NCBI GenBank assembly: GCA_018897105.1
Contig: JAHILF010000011.1
Coordinates: forward strand, 1 to 64,000
Direction of reading: 5' to 3'
Origin: Pseudomonadota bacterium
GTDB lineage: Bacteria; Desulfobacterota; Desulfobulbia; Desulfobulbales; SURF-16
Length of the DNA: 64,000 nucleotides
The position numbers and the translations under genes were made by a program. The notes below the pieces were generated by a model. The model was not told the DNA's origin and searched no databases. It saw nothing but the letters and a program-made list of their open reading frames with translations. Positions 40,726-52,236 of this stretch are shown here, piece by piece (positions within the stretch are counted from its first letter, which is position 1; every line of letters starts with the position of its first letter).

Positions 40726-42802
40726 ATGAAGAAAATTTTGTTTTTTATGGCACTATTCGCACTTCTTATTCAAACTGACAAAATTCTTGCTGCAACACGT
40801 TACGTTCCCGCTGATTACACCCATATCCAGGATGCCATTGATGCCTCATCAAGCGGCGACATTATTCTGGTAAGCAGCGGCTATTATGCTGAACACCTTA
40901 CCTTGAAAAGCGGAGTTGATGTCATCGGAGAAAGTCCGACAAACACCTATCTGAGCGGTGGCCTCTCCGGCTCGGTGGTCACTGCAATCAATGTGACAGA
41001 TGCCGAATTTTCCGGTTTCTGGATCTATCTACAGCGGCTCGGTTAGCATTGATGCGGGTATAAAAATCTCCGGTGGGTCAGTTGTAATAACCAACAACAC
41101 GATCTCGCATAACAACAAAAGAGGCGTTTACATCACCAATGGCTCTTCGGCAATTATCCGCAACAACACCATCCGCCATAACGGTGATCCGGATGACGAC
41201 TTGCATGACTATGGTATCATCTCCCTCAGTTCTACCCCGCTTATCACCAATAATATCATAAGGAACAATTACGGTTCCGGCGTCTATTTCGCCTGGGCTG
41301 ATTCTGCCGGCGCCAAGCTAATCAACAACACCATAGTTGATAACGACAGTGACGGCGTCTGGAGCTGCTGCGAGGCCGCTCCAGTGATTAAAAATAACAT
41401 CATCACCGGAAATACCGCCGGTATCTCCGCAAGCTTCGACGCAATCCCGGAAATCTCCTACAACGATGTGTGGAACAATAGTTGGCTGGACTACAATGCA
41501 CAGCAGGGAGGTGTGGCGTCGCCGGGCCCCGGCGACATTTCGGTTGATCCGCTTTTTGATACGGTCAACCCAAGCAAATATTATCTGGCTGAAGGGTCAC
41601 CCTGTATAGATGCCGGTGATCCCGACCCGGTTTATGATGATATAGACGGCAGCAAGAACGACATGGGAGCCTGGGGTGGTGGCTTCGGTGCTCCCTCCTC
41701 CAGTTCCGCCGCTCTTGCCAGTGGTTTTGTTTTCACCACCATCGGCAAGATTCCTGTTTCAGAAATCACCCAGGGATTGGGCGATCAGAAAGGATTGGCC
41801 AATGTCTCTTCCGCCGTTCATACCGATCTCGGTATTCCCATGTACACAGACTCCCCTTTTGGCGGCAAACTGTGGCTGAGCGGCCTCTTCGGCACCGAGG
41901 ATACCTCGGTTCGCTACTACCAGATCCTGGCGGCAAAATGGACAGGCACCTCCCCACCTGTTGAGGCTGATTTTCAACTGCTCAAGGATCCTCTAACCAA
42001 AATCAAATATATCATCAATACGGACGGTACCGTCACCGCCCAACGGGTAACCCTGGGTCCCCTGTCGCAATACAGCATGGAAGGCCTGTATGAACGGACC
42101 AACATCGGCTACTGGGCCCACAGTGATCTCAAACTGATCTGGGACACGACCCGGGTGGGAAACGGTGTCTATGATATCATGGTCAAGGCGTACAGGCTTT
42201 CAGGTATTTATCCCTTCTATACCCTGGAAGAGGTCTCGCTACCCTATAATGCCCAGGAAAGAATCACCGTGACCGTCAACAACTCGCCGGTGACAGCAAC
42301 GATTCACAGTGTCCACTATAATAACGGGCTGGAGATTCCCGAATGCGCCATCATCGGACTGACCTCCAATACGGAGAATCTGAAATTCTACATCACCGCC
42401 TCGCACCCTGACGGCTTTCTGCTTCAATACCATATGGAAGCCCTGTATGGAAAAAACAACTCGGCCGGTTATGTGACAAGCGACAAGTATACGAGTGCCC
42501 TAGCAGCTATCCCTCCCGTATGGTATGGGGTTACCAACCAGGAAGTTGATTCACTTACGGCCATGAAAGATGGAATGCTTGCCCCTTGGGAGCAATGTGC
42601 CTACCAGTTCAGGTTACGGGTATGGGCCAGGACCACTGACGGCTATAATTACATTCGAAGTGCCGAGTTTAACGACCACTATTATCTGCAGTTCGATCAA
42701 GTCAACACCTGTCCGGGTGATATTGACAATAGTGGAGCAGTTGACGGACTCGATGTCATGGAAATGTCAACTGATTACGGAAGAACGGATTGTTTAAATT
42801 AA
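40726..42802 (+). pseudogene. Secreted parallel beta-helix protein with dockerin-like C-terminus, one frameshift
   Basis: Two frames form one protein of about 690 residues. The first (40726-41046) gives a signal peptide and the first beta-helix coils (HIQDAIDASSSGDIILVSSG). The second, entered near 41020, continues with right-handed beta-helix repeats (ITNNTISHNNKRGVYI, IIRNNTIRHNG), a middle beta-sandwich-like region and the C-terminal GDIDNSGAVDGLDVMEM, a calcium-binding dockerin-type repeat. A one-base indel explains the break; it could be a sequencing error. An AGGAGG box precedes the ATG. It likely acts on or binds extracellular polysaccharide. Confidence 0.75.
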
Positions 42803-42906
42803 AAGCATTCCTAACGCTGTCGGCACAGGTGAAGATTTTCTTCTGTGCCGGCGGCATCTCCTGATCACCTGTTGGCGACTTTAGGAAATTTCAATAAGGT
42901 TTTTCC

Positions 42907-43974
42907 ATGAACAAGAACATGCTGGTTATTATTGCAGCAATTCTAACCATCGGCCTGATTGCCTTCTTCTTCCTCAAGACCGCCTCACACCAGACCGGCG
43001 CCATTGTCACCACCGGCATTATCGAAGGGACGGAGGTCAATATCGCCGCCAAGCTATCCGGCAGGATTGCCGAGATCTGTTGCCGGGAGGGTGACAGGGT
43101 CACCAGCGGACAACAGGTTATGACCCTGGAAAATGAGGATCTGACCGCCTCCCGCAATCAGGCTGCCGCAGCAGTAGACAAGGCGGAGGCCGAGGTCATC
43201 ATTGCCTGGGCCGCCATCGAAAACGCCCGGGCCAATGGGCAGAGTGCGGCGGCTGACATTGCCACCGCCCGGGCTGACCTGCTGCGCTTTCAGGCCGGCG
43301 AGGAGGACGCCGGACGCCATCTTAAGAGGATCACCAAACTCTACCGGCAGGAATCAGTCGCCAGGGAAACCTATGATTCCGCAGTGACGGCTTATGATAT
43401 GGCCAGAGCGGAAACCCATGCGGCCCGGACTCGCATCGATTCCGCCCGGGCCCGGCAGAATGCGGCCCAGGCCCAGCTGCGCATGACCCAAAGCCAGCAG
43501 CAGTCCGCCGAGGCCGGGGTCAGGGAGGCCCGGGCCGAACTGCAGTTCAGCCTGGCCAGGCTGGCGGACACCATCATTACCAGCCCACTGGCCGGCACGG
43601 TGGTCAACCGGGTGGTGGAAAAAGGTGAAACCATCACTGCCGGGGTTACCGCCCTGACCATAGTCGACCTGGGCAGCCTGTATGCCCGGGTTGATCTGGA
43701 TGAGAAAATGATCAGCGATCTTGCCCTGGACAATGAAGCGGTCATCCGCGCGGAAGGTCTTCCCGGCCGGGTTTTCCAGGGCAAGGTGACCGATATAGGC
43801 AGATACGCGGAATTTGCCACCCAGCGGGATGTGATCAGGGGCCGCCAGGACATCAAGACCTTCAGGGTAAAAATCACCCTGACTGACAACGAGGGTCTGC
43901 TCAAGCCTGGCATGACCGTTGACGTGGAGATTCGTGAAAGGACTGCTGATGACCCAGAAAAACATCGCCGTTGA
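42907..43974 (+). CDS. HlyD-family periplasmic adaptor of an ABC exporter
   Basis: This 355-residue membrane-fusion protein has one N-terminal membrane helix (about 5-24). A split biotinyl-lipoyl domain is seen at GTEVNIAAKLSGRI and later TIITSPLAGTVVNRVVEKGE. An unusually Ala/Arg-rich coiled coil (about 75-215) lies between, followed by beta-barrel and membrane-proximal domains. It overlaps the ABC ATPase gene by 26 bases. Together with the next two genes it forms a YhiI/YhhJ-like export system for drugs or lipids; no outer-membrane channel is adjacent. Confidence 0.9.
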   Translation: MNKNMLVIIAAILTIGLIAFFFLKTASHQTGAIVTTGIIEGTEVNIAAKLSGRIAEICCREGDRVTSGQQVMTLENEDLTASRNQAAAAVDKAEAEVIIAWAAIENARANGQSAAADIATARADLLRFQAGEEDAGRHLKRITKLYRQESVARETYDSAVTAYDMARAETHAARTRIDSARARQNAAQAQLRMTQSQQQSAEAGVREARAELQFSLARLADTIITSPLAGTVVNRVVEKGETITAGVTALTIVDLGSLYARVDLDEKMISDLALDNEAVIRAEGLPGRVFQGKVTDIGRYAEFATQRDVIRGRQDIKTFRVKITLTDNEGLLKPGMTVDVEIRERTADDPEKHRR

Positions 43975-44956
43975 GGTGACCGGCATTACCAGGAAATTCG
44001 GGGAGTTCACGGCAGTGGACAACATCAGTTTCCAGGTATCGGAGGGGCAGATTTTCGGGTTTCTCGGCACCAACGGCGCCGGCAAAACCACCCTGATCCG
44101 CATGTTGACCACCCTGCTGCGTCCCACCAGCGGCCAGGCACGGGTGGCAGGCTTTGACGTAACCGCAGATCCCGACCAGGTGCGTCGCTCCATCGGCGTG
44201 GTGCCCCAGTCCCTGACCAGCGATCTTGATCTCACCGGCTATGAAAACATGGATATCTACGGCCGCTTTTATAACATCAGCGCCAGGGAACGCAGGGAGC
44301 GCATCCCCCACCTGCTTGAACTTGTCGGCCTGAGCGCCTGGGCCGATCATATGGTCGCCTCCTATTCCGGCGGCATGCGCAGAAGGCTTGAGCTGGCCCG
44401 GGTCCTGGTCCACCGGCCCCGCATCCTCTTCCTCGATGAGCCCACCATCGGCCTTGACCCACAGTCCAGAAGGGTGGTGTGGGATTTCATCCGCACCCTG
44501 CGGCAGGGCGACGCCATGACCCTTTTCCTCACCACTCACTACATGGACGAGGCAGAGGCCCTGTGTGAACGGGTGGCGATCATCGATTCAGGCAAACTGA
44601 TCGCCATCGGCTCCCCTGATGAGCTGAAGGCACGGATCCCAGGCAGTGACATTGTAACCCTCAAGGTGCCGCAACTGACTAATGACACGGTGGAGCAGAT
44701 CGGCAAAATCCCTTTCGTTCATTCCGTCACCATGGAGGAAAACACCCTGCGGGCCTATGTGGATAACGGGGCTGAAAATCTGCCGCTGCTGATCGAGACC
44801 ATCAAGGCAGACGGGCTACGGGTGGTCTCCGCCACCCTGCATGAACAGTCCCTGGAGGATGTCTTTATCCATTTCACCGGCAAATCCATCCGGGAAGAGA
44901 CCAAGAAAGTCAATTTTCTCATCGGGGCGGGGATTCCCCAGAAGTGGGGCAGATAG
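43949..44956 (+). CDS. ABC transporter ATP-binding protein (DrrA/CcmA type)
   Basis: This 335-residue ATPase has Walker A GTNGAGKTT, the signature YSGGMRRRLELA, Walker B RILFLDEPTIGLD and the H-loop TTHYMDEAE. The C-terminal extension of about 100 residues is typical of DrrA-type exporters. ATG 43949 lies in the end of the HlyD gene and has an AAGGA box. Confidence 0.93.
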   Translation: MTQKNIAVEVTGITRKFGEFTAVDNISFQVSEGQIFGFLGTNGAGKTTLIRMLTTLLRPTSGQARVAGFDVTADPDQVRRSIGVVPQSLTSDLDLTGYENMDIYGRFYNISARERRERIPHLLELVGLSAWADHMVASYSGGMRRRLELARVLVHRPRILFLDEPTIGLDPQSRRVVWDFIRTLRQGDAMTLFLTTHYMDEAEALCERVAIIDSGKLIAIGSPDELKARIPGSDIVTLKVPQLTNDTVEQIGKIPFVHSVTMEENTLRAYVDNGAENLPLLIETIKADGLRVVSATLHEQSLEDVFIHFTGKSIREETKKVNFLIGAGIPQKWGR

Positions 44957-44974
44957 GCAAAAGGAGGTGTGAAC

Positions 44975-46090
44975 GTGAGGCTGCTTGCCGTAATCGACAG
45001 GGATCTCAAAAAATTCAGGCGCAACCCGGTGGTCATCGCCATGAGCATCCTCATGCCCATCCTCTATCTGGTGATCCTGGGCAATTCCTTTCAGGGAAAG
45101 CTGCAGGGGCTGCCCCTGGCCGTGGTCAGAGATGATACCGGCCAATCGTCCCGGCGGGTCATGGAAAACCTGCGCGCCATCGCAGCCGGGCCCCAGACCT
45201 TCAGCATCATTAGCTTGAAGGACCAGCAGGAGGCCATTGCCGGGGTCAAGGCCGGCATCTACAAGGCGGCGATCATCATCCCGGCGGACTTCAGCAGAAA
45301 AGTCGCCATGCAGGCAGTGCCGGAAATCGGCCTTTTCCTTGACAATACCGACGGCATCTCGGCGGAATCGATCCGGGGGGCGGTGAACGGTGCCATCCGT
45401 GCCATAAAGACGGAATATGTGCCCATCAGAGAGAAAGCGGATGAGGTCCGGCTGCGGGACATCAATCTCTACGCCAAGGTGGACTACTTTCAGTCCCTGG
45501 TCCCAGGGGTGGTCATCATGGCCATCTTCCTCGGCGCCCTGACCACCGGCGCCTTCAATCTGGTGATGGACCGTTTTCTCGGGGTGGATGAAAGCTACAT
45601 GCTGACTCCTCTGTCCAAAATGGATATTGTCGGCGGCCTGATCATCAGCGGGCTGCTGGTCACCACCTGCATCGCCACCCTGATTTTTATCGTCAGCATC
45701 CTGATAACCGGCATTCCCTTTACCAACTGGCTGAAACAGGGTGTTTCCGTACTGGTGGTCATCGTGCTGACCACCCTGGGCCTGCTCAGCATGATGTTCG
45801 TGCTGATGGGACGCCTCAGCCATCCCCGCATCGTGGGCATCCTGAGCGGCTTTTTAAACGTCATTCTGTTTTTCCCCAGCGGTGCGGTCTACCCCATTGC
45901 CAGTTTTCCCCATTGGCTGCAGCTCTTTGCCAAGGTAAACCCGGAGGCCTACGCGGTGCATGCCCTGAAAACCATCCTGTTCAAAGGTACGGGAATCAGC
46001 AGCATCTCGCATGATCTTGCCTTCCTCGCCTGCTTCACCATCGTCATGATGACCACCGCGGTACTCAGTTTCAAAAGAACCGTCAGGTAA
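44975..46090 (+). CDS. ABC-2 type permease
   Basis: This 371-residue permease has one N-terminal helix, a large periplasmic loop (about 45-175) and five helices in the C-terminal half, with the ABC-2 motif (FPSGAVYPIASFPHWLQ near 300). GTG 44975 is preferred over GTG 44969 because AAGGAGG is seven bases from the former and only one base from the latter. It is the last gene of the exporter operon. Confidence 0.92.
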   Translation: MRLLAVIDRDLKKFRRNPVVIAMSILMPILYLVILGNSFQGKLQGLPLAVVRDDTGQSSRRVMENLRAIAAGPQTFSIISLKDQQEAIAGVKAGIYKAAIIIPADFSRKVAMQAVPEIGLFLDNTDGISAESIRGAVNGAIRAIKTEYVPIREKADEVRLRDINLYAKVDYFQSLVPGVVIMAIFLGALTTGAFNLVMDRFLGVDESYMLTPLSKMDIVGGLIISGLLVTTCIATLIFIVSILITGIPFTNWLKQGVSVLVVIVLTTLGLLSMMFVLMGRLSHPRIVGILSGFLNVILFFPSGAVYPIASFPHWLQLFAKVNPEAYAVHALKTILFKGTGISSISHDLAFLACFTIVMMTTAVLSFKRTVR

Positions 46091-46214
46091 CAAGAGCTGT
46101 TTGCGCCATCAATCCGGGTTCAGCGCTGGCTGATCCCAAGAGCAGCCAGCAGCTCCTGAAAATCGTTAAAAATCACTAAAAATCGGGGGAAACCAACCAT
46201 TGCGTGCAGGGGTA

Positions 46215-47333
46215 TCAACCGCCATCATTCTTCGCTTTTCTGCTGCGTTTGCATTCGTACATCTTTTGGTCCGCCTCGGCAACAAGCTGCTCCAGCGTGC
46301 AGGGATTTTCCGGGTCATAGCGGGCCTTGCCGAAACTGATCCCCAGTTGATAGCTCCGGTCCGGCCTGGCATTGAATTCGCGCTGCTTTTTCTTTATGCG
46401 TTCCAGCACCGGGTGCTCGCCCTGAACCTCGGTAACGCTGGTCAGCAGCATGGCAAACTCGTCACCTCCCAGCCTGCCGCAACCGACGAGATCAGCACGC
46501 CTGAGCGAACAGCATATAAGCTGGGCGGTCTCGCAAATAGCCTCATCACCCATGTCATGTCCAAGAGTATCATTTATCCATTTCAAATTGTCGATATCGG
46601 CAAAAATAAGATAGAGTTCGCATTTGAGTCTTTCCGCCAGCAGGATCTGCTTTTCAGCAAGCTGCATGAAACCGCGGCGGTTTGAGATGCCGGTCATATC
46701 ATCGGTGAGGGAAAGCTCCTTGAGTTGCTCCTCCAGGGCCTTGCGTTCAGTGAGGTCGGTAAAGGTTTCGATAAGGCAGAGACGACCCCGCAGGGTGGTG
46801 GCGATGACCGATTTCAGCACCGGCATTTGTGTGCCGTCGGCCCTCAGCAAGATCCGCTCCGAGCGGTCGATGAGCTGACCTTGATCGGTGATGGGGCACT
46901 CCCCCAAACTTTTGGGGCAGATAAAATTGTGGCATTTGCGGCCGATGATCTTTTCCCGATCCACTCCGATCATTTCCCGGGCCGCGGGATTGACATCAAG
47001 GATACAGTGGCTCTGCCTGTCAATCACCACCATGCCGGTCTGCATCGTCTGAAAAAGGGCTGTAGCGTATTGTTCCGATTCCTTGAGGGCTGCCTCGATG
47101 CGTTTACGTTCCGCAACTTCCCGGCGCAGCATCACCATCTGCCGTATGCCGAGATAACTGATCCCGCAGGCGACAATCAGCAGAAAAATAAAAAGCTCGC
47201 CAAACTGCAGGTACTGATAGCGCAGACTCAACCCAAAAATCATCCTGGCCAAGTCAAAATATACGCTCAGGGCAAAAACAATGAGGCAGATGACGATAAC
47301 CGCGCAGACCTCAAAACGGCTTTTGTCAATCAT
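46215..47333 (-). CDS. Membrane-bound PAS-GGDEF diguanylate cyclase
   Basis: This is a 372-residue protein with two N-terminal membrane helices (about 10-30 and 45-65). A PAS domain follows (about 85-200) with a cysteine cluster KCHNFICPKSLGECP like that in the sigma-54 activator at 18 kb. The C-terminal GGDEF domain has RLGGDEFAML. An RRAD motif lies upstream but two extra residues break the usual inhibitory-site spacing. It should make cyclic di-GMP in response to a signal sensed by PAS. Start at ATG 47333 with a GGG-containing box. Confidence 0.9.
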   Translation of the reverse strand: MIDKSRFEVCAVIVICLIVFALSVYFDLARMIFGLSLRYQYLQFGELFIFLLIVACGISYLGIRQMVMLRREVAERKRIEAALKESEQYATALFQTMQTGMVVIDRQSHCILDVNPAAREMIGVDREKIIGRKCHNFICPKSLGECPITDQGQLIDRSERILLRADGTQMPVLKSVIATTLRGRLCLIETFTDLTERKALEEQLKELSLTDDMTGISNRRGFMQLAEKQILLAERLKCELYLIFADIDNLKWINDTLGHDMGDEAICETAQLICCSLRRADLVGCGRLGGDEFAMLLTSVTEVQGEHPVLERIKKKQREFNARPDRSYQLGISFGKARYDPENPCTLEQLVAEADQKMYECKRSRKAKNDGG

Positions 47334-47365
47334 GGGACCCTCTATTATGGATGCATGGGACATGC

Positions 47366-48985
47366 TTAATCATTCAGCAGTCCCGCCGTCTGCAGCATGG
47401 CCCAGCCCGCCTCATCCTCAGCAGCGGCGGAATAGGCCCCATCCCGGCTGCGACCGGCAAAATGACCCAGCAGCCGGGTGGCCAGCTTCTTGCCGAGCTG
47501 CACCCCCTCCTGATCAAAGGAATTGATGTTCCAGATAAACCCCTGGAAGGCGATCTTGTTCTCGTAAATTGCCAGCAGGCTGCCCATACTGCGCGGGGTC
47601 AGCCGCTGCCCCATGAGGACGGAATTGGGCCGGTTGCCAGGGAAACGCCGGTTGGGATTTTCATGCTCCTGCCCCGTGGCCAGGGCCAGGGACTGGGCCA
47701 GCAGATTGGCCAGCAGCTTTTCCTGGGAGCTGGTTTCCTTGATCAGCAGATCCTGATCATACTGGCTGTGGCGAAAGCCGATGAACTCAACGGGAATAAC
47801 GGTGGTGCCCTGATGGATGAGCTGGTAAAAGGCGTGCTGGCCGTTGGTGCCGGGCTCACCCCAGATAATGGGGCCGGACTGATAGGCAAGCTTCCCGCCC
47901 TGGCGATTGATTGATTTGCCGTTGCTCTCCATATCGCATTGCTGCAGATGGGCGGCAAAACGGACCAGGCCCTGGCTGTAGGGCAGAACGGCCAGGGTCT
48001 CGCAGTTTAAGAAATTATGGTTCCAGATGCCGATAAGCGCCATGAGCAGGGGGATATTTTTACGGATATCCCCCTGTTCCGCCGCCACGTCCACCTCGTG
48101 CGCCCCACGCAGGATCTCGACAAACCCCTCATAGCCCAGGGCAAAGCCGAGCATCACCCCGCCCACCATGGAGGTGGCGCTGTAGCGGCCGCCGATATAA
48201 TCAAACATATAAAAGGAGCGGAGATAGCGCTCCGGGTTGTCCATGGGGCTCCCCTCGCCGGTCACGGCCACAAAATGGTCCCTGGGATTGAGTCCGGCAT
48301 TGCTGTAGGCCTGGCGCACCAGCTCCTCATTGGTCAATGTCTCCAGGGTAGTGCCGCTCTTGGATACCACGTTGACCAGGGTGCGGGAAAGATCAAGACC
48401 ATTAAGCACGGCCGCCGCATCATCCGGGTCCACATTGGAGATGAAATCAACCCGGCGGCCGCTGATGCGAAAGGCGGCCAGGGCATGATACAGCGCCCGA
48501 GGACCGAGATCCGAGCCGCCGATGCCCACCTGCACCATATTGGTGAAAGACTCCCCCCGGCTGTTGACAAGGGAGCCATCGGCCAGATCAGCCAGAAACC
48601 GCTGCAGCTTCTCAAGTTCCTGCGCGGCCTGGGCCGAGGCGGCAGGTTCCAGGGGAGAGGCGGAAAAGACATCGCGGGTGGCCGTGTGCAGGACCTGGCG
48701 GTTCTCACACTCATAGCCTTCGATGCGGTTCATCACTGCACCCTTTTTCATTTCCAGAAACTGAGCCACCGCCCCGCCTTCATCCGCCAGTTTCTGCAGG
48801 GCGGCAAGCACCGCATCATCCACCCGCTGGGTGCCGTAGAGAAGATCAAAGCCGGCAGTGGAAGAAACACGGCTTTTGATGCGTTGTGCGCCCACAGCGC
48901 CCCGGGCAGTCAGATCAAAGGGATTGCTGGCCAATGTTTTCAGGGTGGCGTACGAAGGCAGTTGATCAAGATTGATATAGCTCAT
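47366..48985 (-). CDS. pgi: Glucose-6-phosphate isomerase
   Basis: This 539-residue cytoplasmic enzyme interconverts glucose-6-phosphate and fructose-6-phosphate. Family motifs are seen: VGIGGSDLGPRALYHAL near 150, VVSKSGTTLETL near 205, GGRYSATSMVG near 265, and GxxANGQHAFYQLIHQG (here EPGTNGQHAFYQLIHQG) near 375. The catalytic lysine lies in the C-terminal WNINSFDQEGVQLGK. ATG 48985 is used because AAGGA is seven bases upstream of it rather than of ATG 48991. Confidence 0.95.
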   Translation of the reverse strand: MSYINLDQLPSYATLKTLASNPFDLTARGAVGAQRIKSRVSSTAGFDLLYGTQRVDDAVLAALQKLADEGGAVAQFLEMKKGAVMNRIEGYECENRQVLHTATRDVFSASPLEPAASAQAAQELEKLQRFLADLADGSLVNSRGESFTNMVQVGIGGSDLGPRALYHALAAFRISGRRVDFISNVDPDDAAAVLNGLDLSRTLVNVVSKSGTTLETLTNEELVRQAYSNAGLNPRDHFVAVTGEGSPMDNPERYLRSFYMFDYIGGRYSATSMVGGVMLGFALGYEGFVEILRGAHEVDVAAEQGDIRKNIPLLMALIGIWNHNFLNCETLAVLPYSQGLVRFAAHLQQCDMESNGKSINRQGGKLAYQSGPIIWGEPGTNGQHAFYQLIHQGTTVIPVEFIGFRHSQYDQDLLIKETSSQEKLLANLLAQSLALATGQEHENPNRRFPGNRPNSVLMGQRLTPRSMGSLLAIYENKIAFQGFIWNINSFDQEGVQLGKKLATRLLGHFAGRSRDGAYSAAAEDEAGWAMLQTAGLLND

Positions 48986-49102
48986 CGGCATGTCCTTGCT
49001 GTTTATCGATTAATCTGTTCGTCAGTGGAAAATTCATCACAACACATTGATGTCCCGGCAAAAAGTTCCCATTTAGTATTTGAGCACAAGGACAAAAGTC
49101 CG

Positions 49103-49411
49103 TCAAATTCTTTTGCGCTCCTGGTCAAGAAAATCCGGTCCTTCGAGCTGATAGATGCGCACCTGTCTGCTGCGGGGAAACTCCCTTTTGGCCATGGATT
49201 TCAGCACCCTGGCCAGGTCCGTAAAACTGACCTGCATTTCATGCTCCTCATAGCCGCGCTCCCTGACCAGGAAACTGTCTTCCGCCAGCCTGATAATGGA
49301 GACGCCGCGGTTGCGTTTATAGGTGAGAATTTCAACGCCCCGAGGCGGCTCTATTTTACCGACCAGCAGCAGTACCCGCTTGATCGCCGTGTCAATGTTG
49401 ATCAGGGCCAT
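49103..49411 (-). CDS. Conserved-looking hypothetical protein, 102 residues
   Basis: This short soluble protein, upstream of pgi on the same strand, has a balanced mix of basic and acidic residues and alternating strands and helices (GVEILTYKRNRGVSIIRL; DLARVLKSMAKREF). No family is recognised. Its codon use resembles neighbouring core genes. A weak ribosome binding site precedes the ATG. Confidence 0.6.
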   Translation of the reverse strand: MALINIDTAIKRVLLLVGKIEPPRGVEILTYKRNRGVSIIRLAEDSFLVRERGYEEHEMQVSFTDLARVLKSMAKREFPRSRQVRIYQLEGPDFLDQERKRI

Positions 49412-49464
49412 TGCGCTTTCTTACACATGAGATAAAAAACGATTACTTCTTAGACGGGGCTGTT

Positions 49465-49624
49465 GGGTGCCTTGAAAAATTAGGTATCTGGTTCGAGGAC
49501 AAGAAGCAGTGAAGATAAAAAGTACCCTATGGGGTATAAACTCCGCATATTGAGTATCTTGTGAGCATCTTTCTTTTCGCTACGACGCAGTAATCGGGCC
49601 AGATGGCAATTTTTCAAGGTTCCC
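49465..49624. mobile_element. MITE-like palindromic element, second copy
   Basis: This 160-base stretch shares ends (GGGTGCCTTGAAAAATTA ... TTTTTCAAGGTTCCC) and internal blocks with the element in the cobalamin riboswitch at 35925-36065, there in inverted orientation. It lies between the 102-residue hypothetical gene and icd. No coding potential. Confidence 0.78.
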
Positions 49625-49730
49625 CATATTGATATTTGCAATCCCAAACCGTATATGCTAATGCTTTCTTGCACATTTGCGGCTGTCACCTGCTGAGGCG
49701 AAAACGTTTTTGTTTATTATAACAAATTGA

Positions 49731-51989
<2,259 letters not shown>

Positions 51990-52236
51990 GGGCAGACATC
52001 CTGGCAATTTTCTTGCTGGTTCCCTCGCTCCCGCGTGGGAATCAGCAGATCAGCCCTTCTTATTCGGGATGCTTCACGCCCAAAGTAAAAATTTGGGTGA
52101 AACCCGAAGCAGCAATAATGTCATCAAATAATTTATCTGAACAGCCATTCCGATATGGAGTTAGGGAAGTTGACGGCGTGAGCAAATCGCGGGCACAGTA
52201 TCGCTCCTGTCGCTCATTTTATCCCCACGCGGAGTG

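Noticed and set aside
48017-49435. Long open frame opposite pgi
   Set aside because: It lies antisense to a clear glucose-6-phosphate isomerase and encodes no recognisable domain.
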